The notes: generated from the letters alone by a model not told the origin. Shown: positions 43,503-53,639, counted from the first letter of the stretch. The stretch is DNA of 64,000 nt from Paramagnetospirillum kuznetsovii (GCF_003284725.1 NZ_PGTO01000002.1:186001-250000), one strand, 5' to 3'. Made by a program: numbers and translations.

Positions 43503-45392
43503 ATGAGTCCGGAAACGGGCCTGGACAAGCTTGGTGTGGCGGCGGCGGGGGCGCGGCGGGGCGATCGCTGGGGCCAGCGCGACATCCGGCGACCGTTCTC
43601 CGTGCCCGGGCGGCTGCCGCCCTTGCCGTCCGAGGATCACTGGAACGATATCGTGGGCATCCTCGACATTGCCTTCCAGCCCATCGTCAATATTCATTCC
43701 GGCGCCTGCTATGGCTACGAGGCGCTGTTGCGCAACACCGAGCAGGCGGGCTTCGCCACCATCGGCGAGGTGTTCGACGCCTGCCATGCCCTGGGCATCC
43801 TGGCCGATATGGAAGTGGCTCTGTGCGAAAAGGCCATGGCCAAGTTCGCCACCTTGCCCAACGCGCACGACACCAAGCTGTTTCTCAATGTGGACAATCG
43901 GGCCCTTGATGCCGAAGGCGACCTTCCCCGCCGCATGCGGGCTATCATGGATCGTCACGACTTGGCGGGATCGTCGGTGGCATTCGAGATCTCCGAGCGC
44001 CACCCGCTGGGGCCGCCCGACGATGTGACGGCCATCTTCCGCCATTACAAGCGCAATGGATTTCGCCTCGCCATCGACGATTTCGGCACCGGCTTTTCCG
44101 GCCTGCAACTGCTGTATTTTTCCGAACCCGACCTGTTGAAGATCGACCGATTTTTCATTTCCGACATCGCGGGCGACGCCAAGAAGAAGGTGTTTCTGGC
44201 CCATATCGTCAATATCGCCCATCTGCTGGGCGTGGTGGTGGTGGCCGAGGGCGTCGAGACCGAGCGGGAGTTCTTCACCTGCAAGGAAATCGGCTGCGAC
44301 CTGATCCAGGGCTGGCTGGCCCAGCACCCCACCACCCATATGGCCGAACTTGCCGCCCACTACGATGTTATCGAGGAATTGGCGCGGCGCGAGCGGCGCG
44401 CCACCACCTCGGATCAGAAAATCATCGCCGATCAGATCATCCGGACGGCGCCTATCTTGACCAGCGCGCCCATGGAACATGTGTTCGCCCGCTTTCGCGC
44501 CGACAAATCGGCCACGTTCTTTCCCGTGGTGGATAACGGCGGCCAGCCGGTCGGCATCGTCCGCGAGAAGGAGTTGAAGGATTACACCTACTCTCCCTAC
44601 GGCAAGGAGCTGATCGCCAACAAGAGCTTCGGGCGGACCTTGCGCGACTTCGTCGTCCGCTGCCCCATGGCCGATATCAACAATCGGGCGGAGCAGATCC
44701 TGGAAGCCTATTCGGCGGTGGAGCGTTCGGAAGGAATCATGATCGTCGATGGCATGTCCTATGTGGGCTTTCTGTCGGCGCATTCATTGCTTCGGGTCAT
44801 CAACGAGAAGAATTTGGCCGCCGCCCGCGACCAGAATCCCCTAAGCCGCCTGCCCGGCAATACGGTGATCGTCGATTGGGTGTCCGACGCGCTGGACCGG
44901 CTCGACTGTGATTTCAGCCTGGTCTATTTCGATTTCGACAATTTCAAGCCGTTTAACGACAAATACGGGTTCCGTCTGGGCGACCGCGCCATCTTGCTGT
45001 TCGCCGACCTGCTGTCGAAGACCATGAACCGCGACGGCGGCTTCGCCGGACATATCGGCGGCGATGACTTCTTCGCCGGGTTCCGCGCCGTGGATTTCGC
45101 GGTGGTGATGGAGGATTGCCGCGCCTTGCTGGAAGCGTTCCGCCTGGACGTGGAAAGCTTCTACGACGACGAGACCCGCAAGCTGGGCTATATCCACGGC
45201 CATGACCGGTTGGGCAATCCCACCAGCTTCCCGCTGATGACGGTTAGCGCGGTGGCGGTCAACCTGCCCGCTGGCCGCTGCCGCCATTCCATCGACGATG
45301 TCAGCCGTCTGATCGCCTCCCTGAAGAAGGGGGCGAAATCCTCGCCGGACCACTTGAGCGCGGCCACGCTGGTGGACCCGGGCTGCTGCTGA
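43503..45392 (+). CDS. EAL-CBS-GGDEF cyclic-di-GMP signalling protein
   Basis: 629 residues. EAL phosphodiesterase domain first (AFQPIVNI, YEALLRN, FEISERH, DDFGTG near 192, DLLKID, AEGVETE), then two CBS modules (about 310-440), then a C-terminal GGDEF domain (VYFDFDNFKPFNDKYGF; IGGDDF near 520). Both catalytic motifs are present. No transmembrane segment. CBS sites could bind adenosine nucleotides and gate activity. Confidence 0.92.
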   Translation: MSPETGLDKLGVAAAGARRGDRWGQRDIRRPFSVPGRLPPLPSEDHWNDIVGILDIAFQPIVNIHSGACYGYEALLRNTEQAGFATIGEVFDACHALGILADMEVALCEKAMAKFATLPNAHDTKLFLNVDNRALDAEGDLPRRMRAIMDRHDLAGSSVAFEISERHPLGPPDDVTAIFRHYKRNGFRLAIDDFGTGFSGLQLLYFSEPDLLKIDRFFISDIAGDAKKKVFLAHIVNIAHLLGVVVVAEGVETEREFFTCKEIGCDLIQGWLAQHPTTHMAELAAHYDVIEELARRERRATTSDQKIIADQIIRTAPILTSAPMEHVFARFRADKSATFFPVVDNGGQPVGIVREKELKDYTYSPYGKELIANKSFGRTLRDFVVRCPMADINNRAEQILEAYSAVERSEGIMIVDGMSYVGFLSAHSLLRVINEKNLAAARDQNPLSRLPGNTVIVDWVSDALDRLDCDFSLVYFDFDNFKPFNDKYGFRLGDRAILLFADLLSKTMNRDGGFAGHIGGDDFFAGFRAVDFAVVMEDCRALLEAFRLDVESFYDDETRKLGYIHGHDRLGNPTSFPLMTVSAVAVNLPAGRCRHSIDDVSRLIASLKKGAKSSPDHLSAATLVDPGCC

Positions 45393-45424
45393 ATCTCGTT
45401 CTGGAACGGCTTTTCCCTTTCGTC

Positions 45425-45520
45425 ATTCCCGCGAAAGCGGGAATCCATGCAGCAGCACACCCGCATTCAGCGGGCAACGCTAAGCACTTCCCCAACATGG
45501 ACCCCCGCCTTCGCGGGGGT
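45425..45520. repeat. Inverted pair of REP elements (BIME/REPIN-like)
   Basis: ATTCCCGC/GCGGGAAT (45425-45432, 45437-45444) and ACCCCCGC/GCGGGGGT (45501-45508, 45513-45520) with inverted flanks CGTCA...TCCATG and CATGGA...TGACG. A widespread proteobacterial repeat style. Lies between the EAL-GGDEF and malic-enzyme genes. Confidence 0.88.
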
Positions 45521-45567
45521 GACGATACAAAATTGGGCTGAGGGAGTTTTTCCGCAGCCGGCTAAAG

Positions 45568-47844
45568 TTACCGCTTCATCTGGGCTTCCACCGCCGCCAG
45601 GGCGGTGATGTTGACGATGTTGCGCACGGTCGCCGAGGGGGTGAGGATATGGGCGGGCTGGGCCGCGCCCATCAGGATCGGCCCCACCGACAGCGCCTCG
45701 CCCGCCACCTTCAGCAGGTTCAGCGAGATATTGGCGGCGTCCAGCGTCGGCATGATCAGCAGATTGGCGGCGCCCTTCAGCCGGGAATTGGGGAAGATCC
45801 GCTCGCGGATTTCCTGGGACAGGGCGGCGTCGCCGTGCATTTCGCCCTCGGCCTCCAGATAGGGAGCCTTTTCCCGCAGCATGGCCAGGGCCTCGCGCTG
45901 GCGTTGGGCCGAGGCGGTCATGCGGTTGCCGAAATTGGCGTGGGACAGGAAGGCCACCTTGGGCTCGATGCCGAATCGCCGCACCTCTTCCGAGGCCAGC
46001 AAGGCCATATCGCACACTTGCTCGGCCGTCGGCTCGGGGGTGACATAGGTGTCGCAGATGAAGAAGGTGCCCTTGGGCAGGATCAGCAGATTCATGGCCG
46101 CGGGCATCTTGACGCCGTCGCGGGTGCCGATCACCGCCAAGATATGGGACAGATGCTTGTCGTAGCGGCCGATGGTGCCGCAGATCATGGCGTCGGCCTC
46201 CTTGCGCTTCAGCATCAAGGTGCCGATCACCGTGTTGCGGGTGCGCACCACCGTCCGGGCGTATTCCGGGCTGACGCCGCTGCGTTCCATGATGGAGTGG
46301 TAGAGCTTCCAATATTCATTGAAGCGGGGATCGTCCTCGGGGTCGCACAGATCGAAGTGCTCGCCGATCTGGAGGCGCAGGTCCAGATCGTGGATGCGCT
46401 TTTCCACCACCTCGCGCCGCCCGATCAGGATGGGCCGCGCCAAGCCTTCGTCCACCACGGTCTGGACGGCGTGCAGCACCCGGCGGCCTTCGCCCTCGCA
46501 ATAGACGATGCGGCGCATGTCCTGGCGGGCGCGGTCGAACACCGGCTTCATCACCAGACCCGAGCGGAAGACGAACTGGTTGAGCTGGTCCAGATAGGAG
46601 TCGAAATCGATGATGGGCCGCCGCGCCACCCCGGATTCCATGGCGGCGCGGGCAACGGCGGGGGCGATCTTGATGATCAGGCGGGAATCGAACGGCTTGG
46701 GGATCAGGTATTCCGGGCCGAAGGTGAGCGGCGCGGTGCCGTAGGCGGCGCGCACCCGCTCGTCGGATTCGGCCATGGCGAGACCGGCGATGGCGTAGAC
46801 GCAGGCCAGCTTCATCTCGTCGTTGATCTTGGTGGCGCCCACATCCAGGGCGCCCCGGAAGATATAGGGGAACACCAGGACGTTATTGACCTGATTGGGA
46901 TAGTCCGAACGGCCGGTGGCGATGATGGCGTCGGGACGCACCGCCTTGACCTCGTCGGGCAGGATTTCCGGGGTGGGATTGGCCAAGGCGAAGACGATGG
47001 GCTTTTGCGCCATCTTGTCCACCATCTCGCCGGTCAGCACGCGGGGCGCCGACAGGCCGAGGAAGATGTCGGCGCCCTCGATGACCTCGGCCAGGGTGCG
47101 CATGTCGGTCTTCTTGGCGTAGATGGACTTGTATTCGTCCATCAGCTCGGTACGGCCCTCGTAGACAAGGCCCTTGATGTCGGTGACCCAGACGTTCTCG
47201 CGCTTGACGCCCAGCTTGACCAGCAGGTTGAGGCAGGCCAGCGCGGCGGCGCCGGCGCCGGACGCCACCAGCTTGACCTCGCCGATATCCTTGCCGACGA
47301 CGCGTAGCGCATTGACCATGGCGGCGCCCACCACGATGGCGGTGCCGTGCTGGTCGTCGTGCATGACCGGAATCTTGACCCGCTCCTGCAGCTTGCGCTC
47401 GACCTCGAAGCATTCGGGGGCCTTGATGTCTTCCAGATTGATGGCGCCGAAGGTGGGCTCCATGGACGCGATGATGTCCACCAGCTTGTCGGGATCCAGC
47501 TCGGCCAGTTCCATGTCGAACACGTCGATACCGGCGAACTTCTTGAACAGGACGCCCTTGCCCTCCATCACCGGCTTGGCGGCCAGCGGCCCGATGGGGC
47601 CCAGGCCCAGCACGGCGGTGCCGTTGGTCACCACCGCCACCAGATTGCCCCTGGCCGTGACATCCACGGCGGAATCGGGATCGGCGACGATCAGCTCGCA
47701 AGCGGCGGCCACGCCGGGGCTATAGGCCAGCGCCAGATCGCGCTGGGTGGCCAGCGGCTTGGTCGGCGTGACGCTGATTTTGCCGGGGGTGGGAAGACGG
47801 TGGTATTCCAGCGCCGCGTCGCGCAGCTCGTCGGACATGCTCAT
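45568..47844 (-). CDS. maeB: NADP-dependent malic enzyme with phosphotransacetylase-like domain
   Basis: 758 residues. Malic domain ([12 protein letters not shown]), Tyr-Lys active region, NAD(P) domain ([29 protein letters not shown]), then the long C-terminal phosphate acetyl/butyryl transferase-like domain (about 430-758). Decarboxylates malate to pyruvate with NAD(P)H. The C-terminal half usually regulates the enzyme by acetyl-CoA. Confidence 0.96.
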   Translation of the reverse strand: MSMSDELRDAALEYHRLPTPGKISVTPTKPLATQRDLALAYSPGVAAACELIVADPDSAVDVTARGNLVAVVTNGTAVLGLGPIGPLAAKPVMEGKGVLFKKFAGIDVFDMELAELDPDKLVDIIASMEPTFGAINLEDIKAPECFEVERKLQERVKIPVMHDDQHGTAIVVGAAMVNALRVVGKDIGEVKLVASGAGAAALACLNLLVKLGVKRENVWVTDIKGLVYEGRTELMDEYKSIYAKKTDMRTLAEVIEGADIFLGLSAPRVLTGEMVDKMAQKPIVFALANPTPEILPDEVKAVRPDAIIATGRSDYPNQVNNVLVFPYIFRGALDVGATKINDEMKLACVYAIAGLAMAESDERVRAAYGTAPLTFGPEYLIPKPFDSRLIIKIAPAVARAAMESGVARRPIIDFDSYLDQLNQFVFRSGLVMKPVFDRARQDMRRIVYCEGEGRRVLHAVQTVVDEGLARPILIGRREVVEKRIHDLDLRLQIGEHFDLCDPEDDPRFNEYWKLYHSIMERSGVSPEYARTVVRTRNTVIGTLMLKRKEADAMICGTIGRYDKHLSHILAVIGTRDGVKMPAAMNLLILPKGTFFICDTYVTPEPTAEQVCDMALLASEEVRRFGIEPKVAFLSHANFGNRMTASAQRQREALAMLREKAPYLEAEGEMHGDAALSQEIRERIFPNSRLKGAANLLIMPTLDAANISLNLLKVAGEALSVGPILMGAAQPAHILTPSATVRNIVNITALAAVEAQMKR

Positions 47845-48159
47845 GGACTGTGACCTCGGGTAACGAAATTTCTTATTGAGGGCGACACCATACCCGGTTC
47901 GTGGCCCCAGGCAAAGTGTCGGATAACCGGTGTTTTGGAAAACCGCAGGCTTTTCACGGGGTTGTCGGTATTACCACCGAAAAAGCCATGGGTATTAAAG
48001 TTGCGCGGAGGATGTGGTGCGGGCGAGACGCCCGCGCTCCCAGTTACGGTGTCGACGAGCCGCTGGCGAGGAGTTGCGGCCAAGGGCCGACGCGCCTCGT
48101 GGCGCGAAAGCCAAGCCGCCAGAGGCGGCGCCCGGCGATTGAGGGACAACATCTCCAAC
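47845..48159. other. Gene-free region upstream of maeB
   Basis: No coding sequence. Contains the maeB promoter region and one REP hairpin at 48019-48040. Confidence 0.5.
48019..48040. repeat. Single REP-like palindrome (GC type)
   Basis: GCGGGC / GCCCGC hairpin followed by GCTCC, the same 22 bases as in the 39867-39889 copy. Confidence 0.7.
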
Positions 48160-48192
48160 AAAAGGCCCGCTGATCATGACCAGCGGGCCTTT
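48160..48192 (-). terminator. Intrinsic terminator of tRNA-Leu
   Basis: Perfect 12-bp stem (48161-48172 with 48181-48192) with an 8-base loop, followed on the minus strand by TTTT, 12 bases after the tRNA end. Confidence 0.9.
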
Positions 48193-48203
48193 GGTGTTTC
48201 GGT

Positions 48204-48290
48204 TGGTGCGGCCAAGAAGACTCGAACTTCCACGGGTGTTACCCCACAAGCACCTCAAGCTTGCGCGTCTACCAATTCCGCCATGGCCGC
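48204..48290 (-). tRNA. tRNA-Leu (anticodon GAG)
   Basis: 87 nucleotides with encoded CCA. The acceptor stem GCGGCCA / TGGCCGC pairs 48284-48290 with 48208-48214. The anticodon loop reads CTTGAGG with GAG, and a long variable arm is present, as expected for leucine tRNA. Confidence 0.95.
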
Positions 48291-48369
48291 GAACCGGTCC
48301 CCCGAAAGGCTTGCCAACGGGGAGACAGGGGAATACCAAATCACCTCGGTCGAATCAAGGACGCGTTCC

Positions 48370-49002
48370 ATGCCCTTGCCTGTTGAGTGGCGAATTTCCG
48401 ATCATCCGGTCGATTATCTTGATGCCGTGGCCGAAATGGAGGCCCGCGTCGCCGCCATCCGCGCCGGAACCGCGCCCGAACTGGTCTGGCTGCTGGAGCA
48501 TCCGCCGCTCTATAGCGCGGGCACCAGCGCCGATCCGCGCGATCTGGTGGACCCGGAACGCTTCCCGGTCTTCGAGTCGGGGCGCGGCGGCCAGTACACC
48601 TATCACGGCCCCGGTCAGCGGGTGGCCTATGTCCTGCTGGATCTGAAGCGGCGCGGCCCCGATGTGCGGGCCTATGTCCACGCTCTGGAGGAGTGGATCA
48701 TCCGCACCCTGGACCGCTTCGTGGTCAAGGGCGAACGCCGCTGCGGCCGGGTCGGCATCTGGGTGGATCGCGGCAACGGCCGCGAAGACAAGATCGCCGC
48801 CATCGGTGTCCGGGTGCGCCACTGGGTGACCTTCCACGGCATCGCCCTCAACCTGGACCCTAATCTGAGCCATTTCGAGGGCATCGTGCCCTGCGGCATC
48901 CGCGAGCACGGTGTCACCTCGCTGTGGGATCTGGGCCTGACGCCCACCATGGAAGACCTGGACTGCGCCCTGATGAGCACCTTTCCCGAGGTGTTTCCCT
49001 AG
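48370..49002 (+). CDS. lipB: Octanoyltransferase LipB
   Basis: 210 residues from ATG 48370. Motifs: [29 protein letters not shown] (catalytic lysine) and [14 protein letters not shown] (catalytic cysteine). It transfers octanoate from acyl carrier protein to lipoyl domains. lipA is not in the window. Confidence 0.96.
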   Translation: MPLPVEWRISDHPVDYLDAVAEMEARVAAIRAGTAPELVWLLEHPPLYSAGTSADPRDLVDPERFPVFESGRGGQYTYHGPGQRVAYVLLDLKRRGPDVRAYVHALEEWIIRTLDRFVVKGERRCGRVGIWVDRGNGREDKIAAIGVRVRHWVTFHGIALNLDPNLSHFEGIVPCGIREHGVTSLWDLGLTPTMEDLDCALMSTFPEVFP

Positions 49003-49031
49003 CGTCGGTTCTCGGTTATCCTTGGGCCATC

Positions 49032-49982
49032 ATGCAAGACAATCCGGCGCCCACACTCTCCGTCATCATCCCCTGCTATAACGAGGGCGAGAACGTGCCG
49101 TTGCTGTTCGGGCGGCTGTTGCCCGTCCTGGCGGGCCTCGACGTCAGCTTCGAGGTGATCTGCGTCAACGACGGTTCGCGCGACGACACCTTGGATCGTC
49201 TGCTGGAGGTTCAGACGGGCGAGCCCCGGCTGCGCGTCATCGACCTGTCGCGAAATTTCGGCAAGGAGCGCGCCCTGTCCGCCGGTCTGCTCCACAGCCG
49301 GGGCCAGGCGGTGGTGCCCATGGACGCCGATCTGCAACACCCGCCGGAAGCCATCGCCGATATGCTGGCCAAGTGGCGGGAAGGCTGGGACGTGGTGTTC
49401 GCCCGTCGTGACGCCCGTGTCGGCCAAGGCGTGTCGGAGCGGCTGTTCGCCAAGGGCTTCTATTGGGTGTTCGATCACCTGTCCGACGTGAAGCTGCCCC
49501 GCGAGGTCGGCGATTTCCGCCTGATGGACCGCAAGGTGGTCGATACGGTCAATCGGATGCCCGAACGCTCGCGCTTCATGAAGGGCATCTTCGCCTGGGT
49601 CGGCTATCGCCATGCCGAGATCGTCTATCGCCAGGGCGAGCGGGCGGCGGGCACCACCAAGTTCAATTCGCTGAAGCTGCTGCGTTTCGCCTTCGACGGG
49701 TTGACCTCGTTCTCCAATTTTCCGCTACGGGTATGGGGCGGTATCGGGGCCGCGATCTCCTCGCTGGCCTTTCTCTACATCGTGATCCGCATCATCCGCA
49801 CCATCTTCTGGGGCGTGGATGTGCCCGGTTACGAATCCATCCTGGTCTCGGTGCTGTTCCTGGGCGGCATGCAGTTGCTGACGCTGGGGATCATCGGCGA
49901 CTATGTCGGACGCGTCTTCGACGAGGTCAAGGGCCGCCCGCTGTTCATCATCCGCAAACTCTACGAGCCGGGCGGCGAGTAA
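49032..49982 (+). CDS. GT2 polyprenyl-phosphate glycosyltransferase
   Basis: 316 residues. DPM1/GtrB/ArnC-type GT-A: SVIIPCYNEGENV, VNDGSRDDT, VVPMDADLQHPPE, ARRDARVG, FRLMDRKVV, and two C-terminal transmembrane helices. Makes lipid-linked sugars for envelope glycans. Could supply the GT-C proteins at 36501-39585. Starts 29 bases after lipB. Confidence 0.92.
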   Translation: MQDNPAPTLSVIIPCYNEGENVPLLFGRLLPVLAGLDVSFEVICVNDGSRDDTLDRLLEVQTGEPRLRVIDLSRNFGKERALSAGLLHSRGQAVVPMDADLQHPPEAIADMLAKWREGWDVVFARRDARVGQGVSERLFAKGFYWVFDHLSDVKLPREVGDFRLMDRKVVDTVNRMPERSRFMKGIFAWVGYRHAEIVYRQGERAAGTTKFNSLKLLRFAFDGLTSFSNFPLRVWGGIGAAISSLAFLYIVIRIIRTIFWGVDVPGYESILVSVLFLGGMQLLTLGIIGDYVGRVFDEVKGRPLFIIRKLYEPGGE

Positions 49983-50399
49983 TTACGCCGTGCCCGGATC
50001 CTGGTGGCCCTCGGCATAGGTCCGATAGCGCAGATCCTTGCCGATGATGTGGCGCATCAGCCATTTGGACAGGAAGTCCAGGGCCTCGTTGGGCGTCACG
50101 CTGGCGGGGTTGTCGGCGTAGCGCTGGCGCATGTCCAGCACTTCCTTGACCATGGAGCGATGGACGCCCTGATGGGCTTCCAGGTCGGGATAGTTACAGG
50201 CGGCCAACAGCTTTTCTTCTTCGCCGAAATGATAGCGGGTGTAGTCCAACAGATCGTTGAGGACGGTATCGACGGTGCGGGTGGCGTCGCCGCTCATGGC
50301 GTCGAACAGCATGTTGATCAGGGCGATCAGCTTTTTGTGGTGGTCGTCCATGCGGGTCACGCCGACGCTCAGATTGTCCGTCCACTCCAGATATGCCAT
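49983..50399 (-). CDS. Bacteriohemerythrin
   Basis: 138 residues from ATG 50399. Non-haem diiron ligands: DDHHKKL, HFGEEEKLL, HQGVHRSM, HIIGKD, the standard H-HxxxE-HxxxH-HxxxxD order. Binds O2 reversibly; single-domain form. Its stop directly abuts the GT2 stop. Confidence 0.95.
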   Translation of the reverse strand: MAYLEWTDNLSVGVTRMDDHHKKLIALINMLFDAMSGDATRTVDTVLNDLLDYTRYHFGEEEKLLAACNYPDLEAHQGVHRSMVKEVLDMRQRYADNPASVTPNEALDFLSKWLMRHIIGKDLRYRTYAEGHQDPGTA

Positions 50400-50474
50400 G
50401 CCATTTCCCCTTGTTTCCGACCTTGGGAGCGACACTAGCATGGCGGCGGCGCCGTCGGGAACATGTCCCTAAGG

Positions 50475-51260
50475 TTAATCAAAGCCATAGGCGTCCATGG
50501 CCAGCACGCCGGAATCCACGCTGTGGTGAAGGCGCGTGCCCCGGCCGGACCGGCTTGCGCCCAAGGCGGAAAAGAAGGGCAGCAGATGTTCCTCGGTGGG
50601 GTGATTGCGCTCCGCATGGGGGGCGAGGTCGCGGTAATCCAGCAGCGCGGCCACGTCGCCGGATTCCGTCGTTTCCGCCAGCCAATGGGTGAACTCGGCC
50701 ACATGGGGCTCGGTCGGCCCCCCGGCGGGACGGCGGAAATAGTCCTCCAACCCATGGGTGGCGGCGCCGGTGCCCATGATCAGGATGCCGTCCTCGCTCA
50801 GCGGGCGCAGGCGGCGCCCCAGATCATAGTGATGGCGCGGCCCGTCCTCGGGCTGGACCGACAGCGGCACCACCGGCACATCGGCTTCGGGCCAGATCAG
50901 GCTCATGACCGACCAGATGGCGTGGTCGATGCCCGCGCCGGGATCGCGGCGAAGCGGTTCGCCCAGCAGATCGGCCGCCCTGGCCGCCACGTCAGGGGCG
51001 CCCGGCGGGGCATAGGCCAACTGATAGAGTGCGGGCGGAAATCCGGTGATATCGTTGATCTTGTCCGGCCAAGCGGCGAAGCCCAGGGCGGGCACCGCGC
51101 TCAGCCAATGGGCCGACACGGCCAGCACGGCGCGGGGCTTGCCGATACGCTTGCCCAGCTCGGTCAGGAAGGCACGGGCGGGCGTGTCTTCCAGCACCAT
51201 CATGGGCGATCCGTGGGAGAGATAGAGGGCAGAGAAGTCCATCATGGGCCTTTCGTTCAT
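50475..51260 (-). CDS. DODA-type extradiol ring-opening dioxygenase
   Basis: 261 residues from ATG 51260 (ATG 51245 is equally possible). YgiD/LigB-like: LYLSHGSP (His ligand), SAHWLS, DHAIWSVMS, and a late H in THGLEDYF. A non-haem iron or zinc enzyme of the DODA family acting on catechol-type rings. Divergent from a LysR gene. Confidence 0.92.
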   Translation of the reverse strand: MNERPMMDFSALYLSHGSPMMVLEDTPARAFLTELGKRIGKPRAVLAVSAHWLSAVPALGFAAWPDKINDITGFPPALYQLAYAPPGAPDVAARAADLLGEPLRRDPGAGIDHAIWSVMSLIWPEADVPVVPLSVQPEDGPRHHYDLGRRLRPLSEDGILIMGTGAATHGLEDYFRRPAGGPTEPHVAEFTHWLAETTESGDVAALLDYRDLAPHAERNHPTEEHLLPFFSALGASRSGRGTRLHHSVDSGVLAMDAYGFD

Positions 51261-51290
51261 CGGTCTTATTGTGTCTTCTGTGTCGGCGAT

Positions 51291-51322
51291 CAACAATGCA
51301 TGATCATGGAAACGGATTGTTG
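51291..51322. promoter_or_regulatory. Candidate LysR operator
   Basis: Inverted repeat CAACAAT / ATTGTTG (51291-51297, 51316-51322) in the 76-base gap between the divergent dioxygenase and LysR genes. Spacing is larger than a classical T-N11-A site. Confidence 0.35.
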
Positions 51323-51336
51323 ACGAGGCTGCGCCA

Positions 51337-52266
51337 ATGACGCCCCGGTTCGATTACCTGCAGGCCTTCGTCAAGGTGGCCGAGACCGGCAGCTTTTCCG
51401 AGGCCGCCCGTAGGCTGGGCCTGTCCAAGTCCATGATCAGCCGCCAGGTATCGGCGCTCGAGGCTGATCTTGGTGTCCGGCTGCTTCACCGCACCACCCG
51501 TTCGCTGTCGCCCACCGAGGCGGGGCGCGCCTATCTGGAACGCTGCCAGCGCATCCTGGCCGATCTGGAAGAGGCCAATCTTCAGGTCAGCCACCTTCAG
51601 GCGGTGCCGCGTGGCAAGCTTCGGGTCAGCGCGCCGCTGTCCTTCGGCATCGGTCATCTGGCCGCCGCCTTGCCCGGCTTCCTCGAACGCTATCCCGAGA
51701 TCGAGCTGGACATGAACATGACCGACCGTCATGTGGATTTGGTGGAAGAGGGCTGGGATGTCGCGGTGCGAATCGGCAGGCTGGCGGATTCATCGCTGAT
51801 CGCCCGCCGGTTGGCGCCCGTCCGCCGACTTGCCGCCGCCTCGCCGTCTTATCTGGCCAAGCGGGGGATCCCCCTGGTGCCCCAGGATCTGACGCGCCAC
51901 GATTGCCTGACCCATGGGGTCATGGTGGCGGCCGAGTGGCGCTTCACCGACGCTGATGGGCAAGGATACGAAGTGGCGGTGGGGGGGCGGTTCCACGCCG
52001 ACAACGGCGACGTGCTGCGGGTGATGGCCCTGGCCGGTTTGGGGATCACCATGCTGCCCAGCTTCTTCATGGGCGACGATATCCGGGCGGGACGGCTGGT
52101 TCCGGTGCTGGAGGGCTTCGTTCCGCTGGACGCCACCTTGAACGCGGTCTATCCCCATTCCCGTCACTTGTCGCCCAAGGTGCGGGCTTTCGTGGATTAT
52201 CTGGCCGAGGTGTTCGGGCCGGAACCGTATTGGGACCGGGATATCACCCCGGCGGTGGAGGCGTGA
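51337..52266 (+). CDS. LysR-family transcriptional regulator
   Basis: 309 residues. N-terminal winged HTH (FVKVAETGSFSEAARRLGLSKSMISRQVSALE) and the periplasmic-binding-like effector domain. CrgA/DsdC-type subfamily (RLLHRTTRSLSPTEAG). Likely controls the divergent dioxygenase gene. Confidence 0.95.
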   Translation: MTPRFDYLQAFVKVAETGSFSEAARRLGLSKSMISRQVSALEADLGVRLLHRTTRSLSPTEAGRAYLERCQRILADLEEANLQVSHLQAVPRGKLRVSAPLSFGIGHLAAALPGFLERYPEIELDMNMTDRHVDLVEEGWDVAVRIGRLADSSLIARRLAPVRRLAAASPSYLAKRGIPLVPQDLTRHDCLTHGVMVAAEWRFTDADGQGYEVAVGGRFHADNGDVLRVMALAGLGITMLPSFFMGDDIRAGRLVPVLEGFVPLDATLNAVYPHSRHLSPKVRAFVDYLAEVFGPEPYWDRDITPAVEA

Positions 52267-52382
52267 GCGCGCCGGGCGCGGCGGCGCCACTTCCGGGGCA
52301 GCGGCGGCAGGGCGGGAGGCTTGGCGGTGATGCCGTCGAGGGCTTCCAGCAAGGCGGCCCAATCTATAGGCTTGGTGGTCAT
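52197..52382 (-). CDS. Possible small protein, 61 aa
   Basis: Minus-strand frame from ATG 52382 (MTTKPIDWAALLEALDGI), proline/arginine-rich afterwards. Its end overlaps the LysR 3' end. Amino acid composition is plausible but a shadow cannot be excluded. Confidence 0.3.
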   Translation of the reverse strand: MTTKPIDWAALLEALDGITAKPPALPPLPRKWRRRARRAHASTAGVISRSQYGSGPNTSAR

Positions 52383-52459
52383 GGCGCGATCCGTTTCGAG
52401 GTCGAGGGATGGTGTCGTCATCTGAGGAAAACATTACCCGACTTGGGGAGGCGGATACT

Positions 52460-53275
52460 GTGACGGGGTCCACAATGCGTTCATGTTTCGGAAAAGCGGC
52501 CGGTTCGCGACTGGCCGTGGCGGTTCTCGCCCTCGCCCTGGCGGGGTGCGCCGATACCAAGGGCGATCCCATGCAGACCGTGCGCGACAGCCTGTTCTAT
52601 GACGGCCTCGCCGCCTTCCACGAGGGTTACTACAAGGAAGCCTCCATCCGCTGGGAGCGCGCCGCCCATTTCGGTGACGGCGAGGCGGCGCGCAATCTGG
52701 GCCATCTCTACCGCCAGGGTCTGGGGGTGGATCAGGATGCCGCCATCGCGGTGGCGTGGTATCAGATCGCCGCCGATGCCGGTGTGGTTTCCGCCCAGTA
52801 TAATCTGGGCATGCTCTATATGAGCGGCGGCGCTCCCAATCTCGCCCCCAATCCGTCGGTGGGGATGTATTGGCTGAACAAGGCCGCCGCCGCCGGTCTG
52901 CCGCCCGCCAAGGCCGAATTGGAGCGGTTGGCCGCCGCCGCCAGCGAACCGAAGCCCGAGCCTGTCGCCACGCCTGTGGTCGCCATGCCTGTTGTCGCCG
53001 CGCCGGACCCGGCGCCCGCACCCGCATTCGTGGATACGCCGGAGACGGCACGGGCCCAGGTGGGCTCCTACCGTTCGCGCAAGGATGCCGAGGCCGATTG
53101 GAAGCGGGTGCGCAAGCCCGGTCTGGAGCCCGAGATCATCGAGGTGAACATGGGTGAGCGCGGCCGCTGGTATCGCCTGCTGGCGGTGGGGACGCCGGAT
53201 GCGGTTGAGGCCTATTGCGATTACGCCGCCAAGCAGAAGGTCGGGTGTTGGCCGGGACGTTCGCGTCAGCCGTGA
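52460..53275 (+). CDS. Sel1-repeat lipoprotein with SPOR-like C-terminus
   Basis: 271 residues from GTG 52460, chosen because GGAGG sits 8 bases upstream. A lipoprotein signal (AVLALALAGC). Then three Sel1 (TPR-like) repeats (AARNLGHLYRQGLGV; AQYNLGMLYMSGG; WLNKAAAAGLPPAKAEL), a Pro/Ala linker, and a SPOR-like domain (RAQVGSYRSRKDAEADWKR). Probably binds peptidoglycan in the periplasm. Confidence 0.88.
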   Translation: MTGSTMRSCFGKAAGSRLAVAVLALALAGCADTKGDPMQTVRDSLFYDGLAAFHEGYYKEASIRWERAAHFGDGEAARNLGHLYRQGLGVDQDAAIAVAWYQIAADAGVVSAQYNLGMLYMSGGAPNLAPNPSVGMYWLNKAAAAGLPPAKAELERLAAAASEPKPEPVATPVVAMPVVAAPDPAPAPAFVDTPETARAQVGSYRSRKDAEADWKRVRKPGLEPEIIEVNMGERGRWYRLLAVGTPDAVEAYCDYAAKQKVGCWPGRSRQP

Positions 53276-53279
53276 CGGC

Positions 53280-53639
53280 TCATTCCGGGTCGGGCGTTTC
53301 GCCCTGCAGGCGACGCAGCACCGCCTTCGAATGCTCGTTGGCGAAGGAACAGGCGGTATCGAGAATCAGGATGGCGCCCGCCAGCCGCCCCCAGGCCTCG
53401 CGCTGATCATTGTTCGTGGGGCGCATCTTGGCCTTGAGATCCACCAGCAGCCGCATCAAGGTCCGGCCCGGCATCAGCTCGATGGGAACATCGGGCAGCG
53501 CCGCCACGCCATAGGCGCTCTCGATGGCGTGAAGGCTATCGCGGATATAGGCCTGATCGGCCGCGTCCAACGCCAGAATCTGGTTTGGCGCCTTGCGAAC
53601 CAGCCGTTCTCCGGCGAAGTCGGCCAGGGGGCGTTCCAT
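53280..53639 (-). CDS. Hypothetical protein, 119 aa
   Basis: ATG 53639 with AAAGGA upstream. Helical (DSLHAIESAYGVAAL; RTLMRLLVDLKAKMRPT; LAGAILILDTACSFANEHSKAVLRRL). Soluble. Convergent with the Sel1 gene. Family not recognised. Confidence 0.65.
   Translation of the reverse strand: MERPLADFAGERLVRKAPNQILALDAADQAYIRDSLHAIESAYGVAALPDVPIELMPGRTLMRLLVDLKAKMRPTNNDQREAWGRLAGAILILDTACSFANEHSKAVLRRLQGETPDPE

Noticed and set aside
45649-47307. 552-codon frame opposite maeB
   Set aside because: Antisense shadow; maeB is certain from motifs.
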